64,000 nt of DNA from an uncultured Dokdonia sp. (GTDB lineage: Bacteria; Bacteroidota; Bacteroidia; Flavobacteriales; Flavobacteriaceae). Location: the NCBI RefSeq assembly GCF_937910895.1, contig NZ_CALEMI010000159.1:1-64000 (forward strand), given 5' to 3'. The stretch's first letter is position 1. Every line of letters starts with the position of its first letter. Positions 54,607-64,000 of the stretch are shown here, piece after piece. The notes under the pieces were generated by a model. That model was not told where the DNA came from and searched no databases. It saw only the letters and a program-made list of their open reading frames with translations. The position numbers were made by a program, and so were the translations under genes.

Positions 54607-57600
54607 TTAGTTACCGCCTTCTTCTATAGAAGCGTTGGTCTTGGCTTCGTTTGTCTTAATAATAGCGAGTTGTTGCTGTGCTTCTTTTACAATAGCTGGA
54701 AAGTCTGAAAAGTTGGTAATCACACTTTCCAAAATATAGGTAGCTTGATAGGCGTCTTCCAAAGCATAAAAGTTTTTTGCCATAAGCACAAGCCCTTTGG
54801 CACCAAATTCCTTATATCCGCTATAATCTCTTGCTAGTACTTGTACAGTCGTATTGGATCCTTTAAAATCATTGGCTTTATGTTTAAAGTAGGCATCGTA
54901 GTACAATGCTTCTGCAGCGAGTGCACCTGTAGCGATGGTTTGCACCTTCGCATAGGCTGTTTTTGCACGATCTTCATCGCCTGTTTTAATCGAAGCTCTT
55001 GCAATAATCACTTGGGCATCACTTTTTACAGCATTATCGATTTTTGTATTGGTCAATACTTTTTCTGCATACGTAACGGCATCTGTATAATTTTCTAGCT
55101 CATAGTGAGACTTCATCAGATTCGATTGTGCAAAGATGACATTCTGTGGAAAATCGGCTTCTGTTTCTAAGCGTTTTAAAACAGGAATTGCTTTTGCATA
55201 GGCTTTCTGGGTTAAGAATACTTGTCCTAACCGCGCGAGGGCTTGCTCTGTAAATTCAGATCGTTCTTTGGCGATCACAAACTGATAATGCGGAATGGTT
55301 GTGGGATAGTCCGCTTTCGCGAAAGCGAGTTGACCCAAATAAAAATGGGCTTTCAAAGCATGTTGTCCGTTGGGATAACTTTCTAGGTATTCATCCAGCA
55401 AACGTGTGGCTTGCGTCGCATTATTCTCCAAATATTGTTTTTCTGCCGAAGCATACGCGGCATCATCCAACTCTGCGTCTTCTACATCTATAAAATCGAG
55501 TGTACTCACCCATTGTCCGTACTCATTGACACGTCCTAAGTCTATATAAATAAGTTTTGCAGTGGTGACCGCTTGTAGGGCTTCTGGCGTACCTGGATAA
55601 TCGGCAGCTACTTTTTTAAGAATCGTAATGGCTTGATCTGACTGATTGTTATTGTCATAAATCAATGCTTTTTTAAGTAATGCACGAGATACATACGAAC
55701 TTCCAGAGACTTCACGCACCAGCTGATCATAGGCTGCAATCGCCTGATCGTTATTTCCTTGAGAGACATATACGTTTCCTAATTCATACAAGGCATCGTC
55801 TCTATAACTTGATTTTGGAAAGCTTTGCGCGAAATTTTTCAACCCATTAATCTTATCTGCATTTCGGTTGACAAATCCGTAACTCATTGATTTTTGAAAA
55901 GTGGCATAATCACTATCGGTTACATTGATTTCGATAGCTTTGTTATAGGCTTCAAGGGCTGGCCAATATTTACTAGAAATAAAACGGCTATCGCCTAAGC
56001 GTAAGTACGCATCATTGAGACGGACTTGGTCGTTTGTATTTTTTTTTGTGAATTTTTCAAAATATGTCGCTGCATTTTCATAATCTTTATCAGAAAAATA
56101 AGCGTATGCTAGATTATAATTGAGGTCTTGATATTCTGGTGTTGCAGTAGCGTTGCTGTTTTGCAAATACTGTTTATAGCCTATCACTGCTTCTTTATGA
56201 TTGCCCAATACATAATCAGACTCTGCATTCCAATAGGTGGCTCTTGCGACAAATTGCTCATCTCTAGGTTCTTCTAAAGATTTTTTAAACATGGCTTGGG
56301 CGTCTATATAATTTCCAGCATTATAAAGCTCTACACCTCTGTAAAAAGCTACTTTTTGGTAGGCTACTTTACTTTCAAAAGAGTTATTTTTTTCTAATAA
56401 CACCAAGGCTTCTTTGTAGTTTTTTGACGTAATATAAGAATCAATAAGAAGGGCTTCAAACTCTTCTTTTGCGGGCGTATTAGGATATTCCTTGATATAG
56501 TTGGCAAGGACTTGAGGAACGGTTTGGTAGGCATTTCCAATCTCATAACTCAATTTTGCATAGTTCAAACCACTGTCTTCTTTGATTTTTGCATCAAAAT
56601 CCATTTCTGACGCATTTTTAAACGCATTTAAGGCTTGCTGCTTTTTATCTGTTTTTAAATAGGATTCTGCTAGATGGTAGTAAGCGTTTTGAGCGACACT
56701 GTTTTTACCATCTATAATTTTATTAAATTCATTGATCGCGTTTTCATAATCGCCTTGTTTGTAATAGGCATATCCTAACTGGTAGTAATCGGTGTTATTC
56801 CACTTTCCTCTTTTTCCTTTGTATTCTTTTAAATACGGTAAAGCTTCTGCATACTTTTCTTGATTGAAGTAACTTTCCCCTATAATCTTATTGAGTTCTG
56901 ATTTTTCTTTTGGATTTGCTGTAGGGAGTTGTGAGGTCCCTTCGGCAATGGCTTGGTCAAATTTTCCTAATTTAAAATTAAGATCGGCTTTAAAGTAAGC
57001 GAGTTCTTCTTTGTAATCTTCTTTATCTTCTACGGCGTCAAAAAGTTCATCTGCCTCTTGGTAATCATCGCCTTCATACGCCATGAATCCTAAGTAATAT
57101 TTGGCTTGTGATCCATACTTTTGAGAGTCACGTACACGGTTTAAAAACTTTTTTGCCTGATCATATTGTTTACTTTTATAATAGGAATATCCATTATTAA
57201 AATCGAATGTTTCTCTAGCGCTTCCTGTCAAACTTCCTTCATCAACCAGATCATACCACTTACGAGCATAGGCATATTTTCCATTATCAAAATAAAAAGA
57301 AGCGACATCTAGATATGCTGAGTTACGCTTAGTACTTGTCGGATATTCATTGACAAAACTTTGCATGAGATTATCGGCTCCTTGTTGATTTAAACGAACA
57401 GCTGCATTTGCAATATAATAAGCACAATCCCCTTGAATGGTGGTATCATTTGTTTCGTCTTTGACTTCTCCAAATAAGGTTTGTGCTGCGAGATACTGCT
57501 GACTATTATAAAGCGATAATGCCTTGTTGTATTTTACAAGATCGTCTGTGTAAATAGCCGTTTGCTGTGCAGAGAGTATACTTGTATAAAGTAAAAATGC

Positions 57601-57627
57601 GGTAAGCACCGTGATTAATTTCTGCAT
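54607..57627 (-). CDS. Giant exported TPR protein
   Basis: A 1006-residue exported protein: signal peptide ITVLTAFLLYTSILSAQ, then about 20 or more TPR/Sel1-like helix pairs over nearly the full length (for example DCAYYIANAAVRLNQQGADN, YYQLGYAYYKQGDYENAINEF, DDALYELGNVYVSQGNNDQAIAAYDQLV). The wording resembles BamD/YbgF-type envelope scaffolds. The iterated palindrome (55312-55327) encodes LAFAKADYP in one repeat. It is the first gene of a pair with the barrel protein. Role unknown; a periplasmic scaffold for the barrel is inference. Confidence 0.85.
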   Translation of the reverse strand: MQKLITVLTAFLLYTSILSAQQTAIYTDDLVKYNKALSLYNSQQYLAAQTLFGEVKDETNDTTIQGDCAYYIANAAVRLNQQGADNLMQSFVNEYPTSTKRNSAYLDVASFYFDNGKYAYARKWYDLVDEGSLTGSARETFDFNNGYSYYKSKQYDQAKKFLNRVRDSQKYGSQAKYYLGFMAYEGDDYQEADELFDAVEDKEDYKEELAYFKADLNFKLGKFDQAIAEGTSQLPTANPKEKSELNKIIGESYFNQEKYAEALPYLKEYKGKRGKWNNTDYYQLGYAYYKQGDYENAINEFNKIIDGKNSVAQNAYYHLAESYLKTDKKQQALNAFKNASEMDFDAKIKEDSGLNYAKLSYEIGNAYQTVPQVLANYIKEYPNTPAKEEFEALLIDSYITSKNYKEALVLLEKNNSFESKVAYQKVAFYRGVELYNAGNYIDAQAMFKKSLEEPRDEQFVARATYWNAESDYVLGNHKEAVIGYKQYLQNSNATATPEYQDLNYNLAYAYFSDKDYENAATYFEKFTKKNTNDQVRLNDAYLRLGDSRFISSKYWPALEAYNKAIEINVTDSDYATFQKSMSYGFVNRNADKINGLKNFAQSFPKSSYRDDALYELGNVYVSQGNNDQAIAAYDQLVREVSGSSYVSRALLKKALIYDNNNQSDQAITILKKVAADYPGTPEALQAVTTAKLIYIDLGRVNEYGQWVSTLDFIDVEDAELDDAAYASAEKQYLENNATQATRLLDEYLESYPNGQHALKAHFYLGQLAFAKADYPTTIPHYQFVIAKERSEFTEQALARLGQVFLTQKAYAKAIPVLKRLETEADFPQNVIFAQSNLMKSHYELENYTDAVTYAEKVLTNTKIDNAVKSDAQVIIARASIKTGDEDRAKTAYAKVQTIATGALAAEALYYDAYFKHKANDFKGSNTTVQVLARDYSGYKEFGAKGLVLMAKNFYALEDAYQATYILESVITNFSDFPAIVKEAQQQLAIIKTNEAKTNASIEEGGN
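55312..55327. repeat. Iterated palindrome inside the giant TPR gene
   Basis: Perfect CGCTTTCGCGAAAGCG, read as L-A-F-A-K-A-D within a TPR helix. Confidence 0.9.
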
Positions 57628-57813
57628 ATAGATTGTTTTTGATATGATGTATTAAGATTGGGTTTGTTATGGTATTCAAAGATACTTTTCTTCTTTATGC
57701 ATAACGGGAGAAATGGCGTATAATTATATAGAGTTTTAAAAAGGAAATTAACAATTGGAAATACAACTATGAATATGCTTCATTATACTACTCATTAACA
57801 CAGATTAAAATTA

Positions 57814-57821
57814 TATATTTG
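57814..57821 (+). promoter_or_regulatory. -7 promoter box (TATATTTG)
   Basis: TATATTTG fits TAnnTTTG and lies 28 nt before the ATG at 57850. No convincing -33 TTG is seen. Confidence 0.4.
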
Positions 57822-57849
57822 AGCCACTTAAAAAATAAAAAAGATTTAC

Positions 57850-59067
57850 ATGAAATACATTTTATCGTTTTTTGCCTGTTTATTCATTAGTAGTTTACAT
57901 GCTCAAATAGTTTTTGAAGAAGGATATTACATCAATAATGCAGGTGAAAATATCGAGGGTTTTATTAAAAATTCTGATTGGAAAAATAATCCTACTGATT
58001 TTGAATTTAAGGCCTCTATGGCTAGCGATGATTCAAAAAACCTCTCTATAAAAGAAGTCAAAGAATTTGGTATTACAAATGTATTTAAATATGAACGCCA
58101 TCAAGTAAAAATAGATAGATCTTCAAATGATTTAAAAAATTTAGGATATAGTAGAGAACCTGAGTTTAAAGAAGAAACTGTATTTCTAAAAGTACTCGTA
58201 GAGAATGATGTCATTTTATATAGATATACCGATTCTGATTTAACTACGTTCTTTTATAAGTCAGGAGAAAATTTATATACACTTGTGTATAAACGCTATA
58301 TAAATATTCAGAAAAAACTAGATGAAAATAGTTTTTACAAACAACAACTGGCTTCTGATGTAAATTGCACAGATAAAAAAATGCCTAATGTAGAGAACTT
58401 ACGATACACTCAGTCTTCGCTTGTAAAATATTTTACTGCGTATGGTGTATGCACAGGTAGTGCTACAAATAAGACCTTTGTTAAAAAAGTAGAGAATTCT
58501 TTTAATATCAAGTTGGTTGCAGGAGTACAGTTTACTAATTTCTCTGTAGATTCTAATATGAGAAGAAGTGTTGATTTTGGAAGTAACGTTGGATTTGTTC
58601 CAGGCATTGAGTTTGAATATTTATTACCATTTAATGCTCAAAAATGGGCGTTATTTCTTGATTTTAGATACCAAAGTTACGAGGCAGATAGAACTACCGA
58701 AGTATTTGTGCCAAGCTCTAATGTATTCGTTACTCGATCTAATGAAGCATCATATAAGGGTATCGATGCAGGTTTTGGAGTTAGACATTATTTTTTACTT
58801 TCTGAAAATTCTAAATTTTATCTAGGACTCAACTATTCTATAGACTTCAGTAATGATACAGAAGTTATTTATGAAGATGCCGAAGATTTTATTGCTTCTA
58901 AAGCTACAGGAGTTTTAGGTATTGGAGCTGGATACGCTTATGATCGATTAAGTGCAGAGTTTAGGTATTATACCAATAGAAATAGTTTAGGAAATGAATT
59001 TCTTTTTCAAAATTCAGAATATAGCAACATTACGTTTAGCTTATCCTATAGACTTGCTAGATTTTAG
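57850..59067 (+). CDS. Exported protein with C-terminal outer-membrane barrel
   Basis: A 405-residue protein: signal peptide ILSFFACLFISSLHAQ, a mixed N-terminal domain of about 200 residues (GYYINNAGENIEGFIKNSDW, YRYTDSDLTTFFYKSGENLYTLVYK), then PorT-like or OmpA-like barrel strands from about 215 (FNIKLVAGVQFTNFSV, VGFVPGIEFEYLLPF, GVRHYFLLSENSKFYLGLNYS) ending with SLSYRLARF. This layout is common in Flavobacteriia; no specific function is known. Monocistronic, with its own promoter box. Confidence 0.7.
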   Translation: MKYILSFFACLFISSLHAQIVFEEGYYINNAGENIEGFIKNSDWKNNPTDFEFKASMASDDSKNLSIKEVKEFGITNVFKYERHQVKIDRSSNDLKNLGYSREPEFKEETVFLKVLVENDVILYRYTDSDLTTFFYKSGENLYTLVYKRYINIQKKLDENSFYKQQLASDVNCTDKKMPNVENLRYTQSSLVKYFTAYGVCTGSATNKTFVKKVENSFNIKLVAGVQFTNFSVDSNMRRSVDFGSNVGFVPGIEFEYLLPFNAQKWALFLDFRYQSYEADRTTEVFVPSSNVFVTRSNEASYKGIDAGFGVRHYFLLSENSKFYLGLNYSIDFSNDTEVIYEDAEDFIASKATGVLGIGAGYAYDRLSAEFRYYTNRNSLGNEFLFQNSEYSNITFSLSYRLARF

Positions 59068-59418
59068 AAACAGTCTATTTAACGATGTAGCAATTATAAG
59101 AAGGAAAATAACAATTTCATATTTTAGAACAAACTACTATTCTATGGGCGTTGTAATGAGTACGCTTTCGCGAAAGCGTATAAAACTAACATTCCCTATA
59201 AAAACTTGATTCAAGTGCGGTGATCATTAGAAAACCTGTATTTTTATTTCGATTCTTATAAAAAGAACTAAACGAACCAAGAAAAAAGAATTGTGTCTTA
59301 TCTTTTATTTTATTATAAATAAAAGTGAGATAGAAACACATGATTCGTGTTATTTTAGAGTTTACTTTGGTATAATTCATAAGATTTAATCTATTTTTAT
59401 CGTTAGTTTTAATTCTAT
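59068..59418. other. AT-rich intergenic region with a palindrome and an inverted repeat
   Basis: Contains the perfect 20-bp iterated palindrome (59161-59180) and an AT-only-type 9-bp inverted repeat, CTTTTATTT/AAATAAAAG at 59302-59325 with a 6-nt loop. No gene is visible on either strand. The ftsE promoter must lie in the last part but I see no clear consensus. Confidence 0.45.
59161..59180. repeat. Iterated palindrome, intergenic, fully symmetric 20-mer
   Basis: TACGCTTTCGCGAAAGCGTA, identical to the copy at 46304-46323. Confidence 0.92.
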
Positions 59419-60102
59419 ATGTCAAATCCAGTATTACATCTTAGCAACGCAGCCATCTATCAACGAGAGAACATGATTCTCTCTGATGTACAGATTACTA
59501 TTAACAAAGGCGATTTTGTCTACCTCATCGGAAAAACTGGATCTGGGAAGAGTAGTTTTATGAAAACGCTCTATGGTGATCTTCCGCTTACAGAAGGAGA
59601 AGGAGAGATTGTTGGATTTACATTAAATGGGTTAAAAGAGAAGCAAATTCCATTTTTACGTAGAAAATTAGGGGTGGTTTTTCAAGATTTTAAATTATTG
59701 AATGATCGCACCGTCAAAGACAATTTGCTATTTGTACTTAAAGCTACAGGGTGGAAAGACAAAACTGCTATTGATGCAAAAATAGAAGATGTGCTCTCCA
59801 AAGTAGGAATGAAAAGTAAAGGCTTCAAATTTCCATATCAGCTTTCTGGAGGAGAACAACAACGTGTAGCAATTGCAAGGGCATTACTTAATGATCCAGA
59901 ACTTATTCTTGCAGATGAGCCTACAGGAAACCTAGATCCTCAAACCAGCGTAGAGATTATGGAAGTGCTACAAGACATCAATAAAAATGGGAATACCATC
60001 TTAATGGCAACGCACGATTATGCGTTATTACTAAAGTATCCTTCCAAGACCTTAAAGTGTGATAATAATAAAATTTTTGAAGTGGTACAACGGACGGTGT
60101 AA
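59419..60102 (+). CDS. ftsE: FtsE-like ABC transporter ATPase
   Basis: A 227-residue ABC ATPase: Walker [13 protein letters not shown] (about 36-47), Q-loop VFQDFKLL, signature [16 protein letters not shown], Walker [15 protein letters not shown]-loop ATHDY. It matches FtsE, which with FtsX controls cell-wall hydrolysis at division. No ftsX is adjacent; the following gene is a methyltransferase 9 bp away, so it may be co-transcribed with the glycan genes. Confidence 0.88.
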   Translation: MSNPVLHLSNAAIYQRENMILSDVQITINKGDFVYLIGKTGSGKSSFMKTLYGDLPLTEGEGEIVGFTLNGLKEKQIPFLRRKLGVVFQDFKLLNDRTVKDNLLFVLKATGWKDKTAIDAKIEDVLSKVGMKSKGFKFPYQLSGGEQQRVAIARALLNDPELILADEPTGNLDPQTSVEIMEVLQDINKNGNTILMATHDYALLLKYPSKTLKCDNNKIFEVVQRTV

Positions 60103-60111
60103 ATTCTTTTT

Positions 60112-60843
60112 ATGTATCAACTCACAAAGAAAGTAGCGAAGTCAATCATCCCAAAATCATTTTTACTTAGAAATGAACTGATACTTCGCAAATTATTTTC
60201 TTTTAAATATCGGGGGAGTATATACACCTGCAATGTATGTGATGCAAGCCTTAAAAAATTTATTCCCATTGGAAAAGAAGACCTACTATGTCCTATTTGT
60301 GGCAGCCGAAGTAGATCGCGTAGAGTGTATCATCTCCTAAAAGAAAATCATTTACTCTCTGGAAAAACACTGCATTTCTCACCTCCAAGGGCATTATACA
60401 GAATACTAAAAAAAACACCTGATATTATCTATATAGCTACTGACTATGAAAATGAGTTTATAGCAGATTACTCGTATGATATTACAGCGATTGCAGCACC
60501 TGACAACTCATTTGATACCATTATTTGTTATCACGTACTAGAACATATTCTTGACGACACAAAAGCAATGGCTGAGTTGTATCGTGTTCTAAAACCAAAA
60601 GGAACTTGCCTTGTACAAACTCCGTTTAAGCAAGGAGCTATTTATGAAGATAATAGTATTACATCAGAAGAAGGAAGACTCGAAGCCTTTGGTCAGAAAG
60701 ATCATGTACGTATCTACTCCTTAGAAGGATTAAATACACGATTAAAAGATGCTTACTTTAAAACAGAAATTATAGATTTTACAACAGAAAAAGATCATAT
60801 CCACGGATGGCAATCTGAATGTGTGATCAAGGCAATGAAGTAA
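60112..60843 (+). CDS. Class I SAM methyltransferase with zinc-ribbon
   Basis: A 243-residue methyltransferase. A four-cysteine zinc ribbon lies at about 40-67 (CNVCDASL, CPICGSRSRSRR). The SAM-binding fold includes YIATDYENEFIADYSYDITAIAAPDNSFDTIICYHVLEHILDD (quoted in parts: APDNSFDTIICYHVLEHI), the last part being methyltransferase motif IV. The substrate is unknown. It precedes an asparagine-synthase-like gene and glycosyltransferases, suggesting modification of a sugar or glycan. Confidence 0.82.
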   Translation: MYQLTKKVAKSIIPKSFLLRNELILRKLFSFKYRGSIYTCNVCDASLKKFIPIGKEDLLCPICGSRSRSRRVYHLLKENHLLSGKTLHFSPPRALYRILKKTPDIIYIATDYENEFIADYSYDITAIAAPDNSFDTIICYHVLEHILDDTKAMAELYRVLKPKGTCLVQTPFKQGAIYEDNSITSEEGRLEAFGQKDHVRIYSLEGLNTRLKDAYFKTEIIDFTTEKDHIHGWQSECVIKAMK

Positions 60844-60905
60844 GGAAACTTTATTATTAGTGTAATACAGTATCTTATAGACCACACATAAAACAAAAAT
60901 AATCC

Positions 60906-62420
60906 TTGAAAAAAAAACAATATTTCATCACAAATGACCCTTCTATAGAATTCACTTCTGAGGAGGGATTTTCAAACTTAGTTATTGATGACTATACCGT
61001 TTTTTATCATAAAGATTTAGTGTGTACGCATTCAAGGAACATCGTGACGCAGAAGTCTATACTGAGCGAAGTTGAAGTACAAAAGCAAAATTGCACGATT
61101 GCCATTCTAGGGTTTGCTATAGATCCGTATCGACCAGAAGCAACAAATCAAGAAATTGCAGATACCCTTGTAAAATGTCAATCTAAAACAGACTTCTTTA
61201 AATCGCTTGAAGTACTTACTGGGAAGTATGCTATTTTTTATGTTTCTAAAGAATATAAGATTTTAATGACTGATTTCTTTTCAGAGAGACAATTGTATTA
61301 CTGGAAAAGAACAGATTACTATTATATCTCGTCGTCAGACAAACTGATTTTAGATACGTTACAATTAACTCCAGAAATAAGCCCTGAAAAAAAAGTATTA
61401 ATTAACGCTACGCTATTTTTAAACATTAACGAACATTGGTTACTCTCTGAAGAAGATTGGGATGATCGCATAAAAAAACTAATCCCAAATCATTATCTAG
61501 ATGTTCAAAAAAATGAAATAGAGCGACTCCCTATTTTTGTGAGTAATCAACTAGATGAAAAAGAAGTGTTGGCTACTTTCAAAACCTACTTACAAAATGT
61601 GATGGAAGCGATCACGTTGCGATATACTTCTATTTATTTTCCCATAACAGCAGGATATGATTCTAGGCTATTATTGGCTGCTAGTATCCAATGGAAGGAT
61701 AAAATGAAGTATTATATTTTTAACTCTGGTAAGACCTATGTACTAAGGGATGTAAAAATTGCAAAAAAGATCGCCAAAAAATTTACTCTTGATTTTGAAG
61801 AAATTAAGGTATCCGAAATGAGTCCTGGGTTTAAAAAAGAATTTGCTTCTCATTTTATTGTGCCCCGCTTTTTATCAAAAACTAGAAATATCGCTTGGTT
61901 TAAGGAACATGTTAATACTCCTACGGTAAATATCTCTGGTGGTGGAGGGAATTTAAAAGGCGTATATGATGAAGCCAAATTTTCTACTATAGAAGACCTT
62001 ATAAAAGAAATAGAGTATGACAACCTACCTATTCATAAAAAGGCTATAGAAAAATGGCTAGTTGAAGCAAAACCCTATGCTAAAAGATACAATATCCCAC
62101 TTAACGATTTATTCTTTCAAGAGTTACGTATGGGAAAATGGGCATCCAAAATGTATCACGAAGCAGACATCACTCCTGTAGACTACTACTCGCCCCTTAA
62201 TTGCAGGCAGATTATGTATATGGCGTTTTTAAATATTCCAGCTACACGAAGACACAAACCCGATTCCTTTCTTTTTAAAACGCTTACAGAAGACATGCTT
62301 CCTGGTGCTACAAAGATTCCTTTTAATCCTAAAACGTGGAGGGATTATGTTAAGAGTGTGATTCCATACCAACATATTAAAAAGCAAGTTCGGTTATTGC
62401 GATATGGGAACAAACTATAA
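60906..62420 (+). CDS. Asparagine-synthase-like ATP-pyrophosphatase
   Basis: A 504-residue protein beginning at a TTG (60906) followed by KKKQYFITND; no in-frame ATG lies near. The N-terminal half resembles a degenerate glutamine-hydrolase domain without the catalytic Cys2. The C-terminal synthetase domain has the PP-loop-like TAGYDSRLLLAAS (about 255-267) and GGGGN later. Such proteins amidate sugar carboxylates or peptides in surface-glycan clusters, possibly with ammonia. Product unknown; neighbours are glycosyltransferases. Confidence 0.78.
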   Translation: MKKKQYFITNDPSIEFTSEEGFSNLVIDDYTVFYHKDLVCTHSRNIVTQKSILSEVEVQKQNCTIAILGFAIDPYRPEATNQEIADTLVKCQSKTDFFKSLEVLTGKYAIFYVSKEYKILMTDFFSERQLYYWKRTDYYYISSSDKLILDTLQLTPEISPEKKVLINATLFLNINEHWLLSEEDWDDRIKKLIPNHYLDVQKNEIERLPIFVSNQLDEKEVLATFKTYLQNVMEAITLRYTSIYFPITAGYDSRLLLAASIQWKDKMKYYIFNSGKTYVLRDVKIAKKIAKKFTLDFEEIKVSEMSPGFKKEFASHFIVPRFLSKTRNIAWFKEHVNTPTVNISGGGGNLKGVYDEAKFSTIEDLIKEIEYDNLPIHKKAIEKWLVEAKPYAKRYNIPLNDLFFQELRMGKWASKMYHEADITPVDYYSPLNCRQIMYMAFLNIPATRRHKPDSFLFKTLTEDMLPGATKIPFNPKTWRDYVKSVIPYQHIKKQVRLLRYGNKL

Positions 62421-62480
62421 ATGTATAGATCACACACTAGCGTTTATTTATATTTGAATATCGTATTTTCGTAATCCACC

Positions 62481-63368
62481 ATGCTTTCTATCCTTATCCC
62501 GACATATAACTATACAATCTATAACCTCATCCAAGAGATAAGTAGACAAGCAGAAGCTATGGCTATCCCCTATGAAATCATAGTTTCAGACGATCACTCT
62601 TCACAATATCAGGAAGAAAATAAAAAAATAACATCCTTCCCACATACCAAATACCTTGAACAAACACAAAATCTAGGGCGTACTAAAAACCGTGAGCTAC
62701 TAGCCCATACAGCCAAATATAGTTGGATACTATTTCTCGACGCCGATGTAATTCCTGCATCAAAGGATTTTATAAAAAACTATATTCATGCTATACACGA
62801 TGAAATAGACCTCATATTTGGAGGAATTTCTTATCAAGAAAAATCTCCAAATAAAAATCAATACTTGCGCTGGTTTTACGGAAAACATCGAGAAGCACAA
62901 GCTGTTGAAAAAAGACAGAAACATCCTTGGTTTGTAATCTCTCAAAATTTGCTTAGTAAGAAAGAACTCTTTTTAAAGGCAAATGTGAGTAAGGAAAATA
63001 GATATGGATTAGACAATCTATTTTCCCACCAACTTAAAAAATTAGAAGCAAGAATTATTCATATCGATAACCCTATCATCCATTTAGGATTAGAGGAAAA
63101 TCCAGTCTTTCTCAAAAAAAGTGTAGAAGCAGTAGAAACAACTATTCACTATGAACATATTGGTATGATGGAATCCTATGTAAGTCGTTTGCAAAAAAGC
63201 TATCAGTTTCTTAAAAGAACAAAACTTACAGGACTTTTTGTCTCTCTAATACAACCACTTAAAAAAAGAATAGAAAGAAATTTACTTGGAAAATCCCCGT
63301 CGCTATTTCTTTTTGATCTCTATAAATTGTATCATTATACACGTCTAAAAAAGAATAGAGATGCCTAA
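62481..63368 (+). CDS. Family 2 glycosyltransferase
   Basis: A 295-residue GT-A glycosyltransferase: MLSILIPTYNYTIYNLI at the start, IVSDDHSSQ, NLGRTKNREL, the metal-binding DADVIPASKDF, and a basic C-terminal region. Donor and acceptor are unknown. Its stop overlaps the next glycosyltransferase start by 8 bp, showing tight coupling in a glycan-synthesis operon. Confidence 0.9.
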   Translation: MLSILIPTYNYTIYNLIQEISRQAEAMAIPYEIIVSDDHSSQYQEENKKITSFPHTKYLEQTQNLGRTKNRELLAHTAKYSWILFLDADVIPASKDFIKNYIHAIHDEIDLIFGGISYQEKSPNKNQYLRWFYGKHREAQAVEKRQKHPWFVISQNLLSKKELFLKANVSKENRYGLDNLFSHQLKKLEARIIHIDNPIIHLGLEENPVFLKKSVEAVETTIHYEHIGMMESYVSRLQKSYQFLKRTKLTGLFVSLIQPLKKRIERNLLGKSPSLFLFDLYKLYHYTRLKKNRDA

Positions 63369-64000
63369 ATTCTCTGTAGTCATATCGGTATACAATAAAG
63401 GAAACTTTATAAAAAAAACGTTGCAAAGTGTTTTTAATCAATCGGTACAAGATGTTGAAATTATCATTGTTAATGATGCTTCTACAGATCATAGTGAGAC
63501 AGAGATACTCTCTATGCCGCAAGAGAAGATCATCTACCATGCATTTCAAGAAAATAAAGGTGCCGCCGCAACGCGTAATAAAGGGATTGAGCTCGCTTCT
63601 GGAGACTATATTGCCTTATTAGATGGAGATGATACTTGGGACCCTAACTATCTCGCAGAAATAACAAACTTAATCCACAACTTTCCAGACCATCACGTTT
63701 TTGCAACCGCCATCACTATCGAAGAACATGATGGCAAACGCCCTTCACAATACACCTGTTCTAATCCAGAGAATAAAGAACAACTTTCTCTTAACTATTT
63801 TGAATCCAGTTATAAAAATACATTGCTCACTAGCAGTTCTACTGTTATAGAAAAAACGGTATTTGATATCATAGGCAACTATGATGAAACAATAAAAAGC
63901 GGACAGGATACCGATTTATGGATTCGTATAGGTTTGTACTACCTAATTGCATTTAGTACCAAATCCTATGCCTCCTATACGTACGCTCCTGTGAGTTTAT
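63361..64000 (+). CDS. Family 2 glycosyltransferase, truncated by the window edge
   Basis: Begins MPKFSVVISVYNKGNFIKKT and shows EIIIVNDASTDH, ENKGAAATRNKGIELASGDYIALLDGDDTWDPNYL (quoted in parts: NKGAAATRNKGIELASG, ALLDGDDTWDP) and ETIKSGQDTDLWIRIG, the hallmarks of GT2 enzymes. The frame is still open at position 64000, after at least 213 codons, so the C-terminus lies outside the window. It overlaps the preceding glycosyltransferase by 8 bp. Confidence 0.9.
   Translation, partial: MPKFSVVISVYNKGNFIKKTLQSVFNQSVQDVEIIIVNDASTDHSETEILSMPQEKIIYHAFQENKGAAATRNKGIELASGDYIALLDGDDTWDPNYLAEITNLIHNFPDHHVFATAITIEEHDGKRPSQYTCSNPENKEQLSLNYFESSYKNTLLTSSSTVIEKTVFDIIGNYDETIKSGQDTDLWIRIGLYYLIAFSTKSYASYTYAPVSL

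Overview
The window comes from a member of the Bacteroidota, most likely a marine Flavobacteriaceae. The evidence is a FecI/FecR/STN-TonB-receptor operon, a type IX secretion sorting domain, the bamD-rpoZ-coaBC-DUF4835 gene order, PhoH, DUF985, DUF3820 and DUF6913-type proteins, TAnnTTTG-like promoter boxes, almost no Shine-Dalgarno sequences, and low GC. A Dokdonia/Krokinobacter-like genome would fit, but the species is inference. I see no rRNA, tRNA, CRISPR array or complete insertion sequence.

Layout. 1-600: a 5'-truncated relic of an AarF/ABC1 kinase next to a possible IS end. 1-4.0 kb: a KAS III enzyme and a DUF885-like lipoprotein. 4.4-6.8 kb: an AT-rich island with a UvrD-like helicase and a four-helix membrane protein. 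7-12 kb: DUF985 cupin, a coiled-coil membrane protein, a YfiT/DinB protein, a cyclophilin-FKBP fusion and an AGCS symporter. 12.1-17.6 kb: a PagL-like deacylase, then a sigma factor/FecR/TonB-receptor operon, read divergently from two very acidic lipoproteins (17.9-19.8 kb). 20.3-22.5 kb: a TPR hybrid histidine kinase. 22.5-25.6 kb: purC, an LprI-like protein and phoH. 25.9-27.1 kb: SAM hydrolase and a monooxygenase-like protein.

27.5-32.3 kb is a housekeeping block (DUF4835, CoaBC, RNAP omega, BamD, DapA, DUF6913). 32.4-34.1 kb holds a 5'-nucleotidase split into two exported proteins. 34.1-37.9 kb holds ligA plus a decayed tandem duplication of its 3' end and the neighbouring membrane gene. 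38.2-43.4 kb holds LOG, PrmC with an odd charged insertion, GNAT, RibD, EamA, YigZ/IMPACT and a thioesterase. 43.6-49.3 kb holds dnaA, a serine hydrolase, a low-molecular-weight phosphatase, a T9SS-exported sugar dehydrogenase, a tetrapyrrole methylase and DUF3820. 49.3-52.7 kb holds a possible nuclease, a YtcJ-like amidohydrolase and two related lipoproteins. 52.8-57.6 kb is a barrel protein plus a 1006-residue TPR protein. 57.9-64 kb holds a barrel protein, FtsE, and the start of a glycan or surface-polysaccharide cluster that runs off the right edge.

The strongest unexplained signal is a highly iterated perfect palindrome, core TTTCGCGAAA, found 15 times. Nine copies lie inside genes and are read in all three frames (FAKA seven times, RFRES once, LSRKR once). 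Several other intergenic repeat families are also present. The best candidates for an undescribed gene system are the sigma/FecR/TonB-receptor operon with its divergent acidic lipoproteins, and the helicase plus membrane-protein island.
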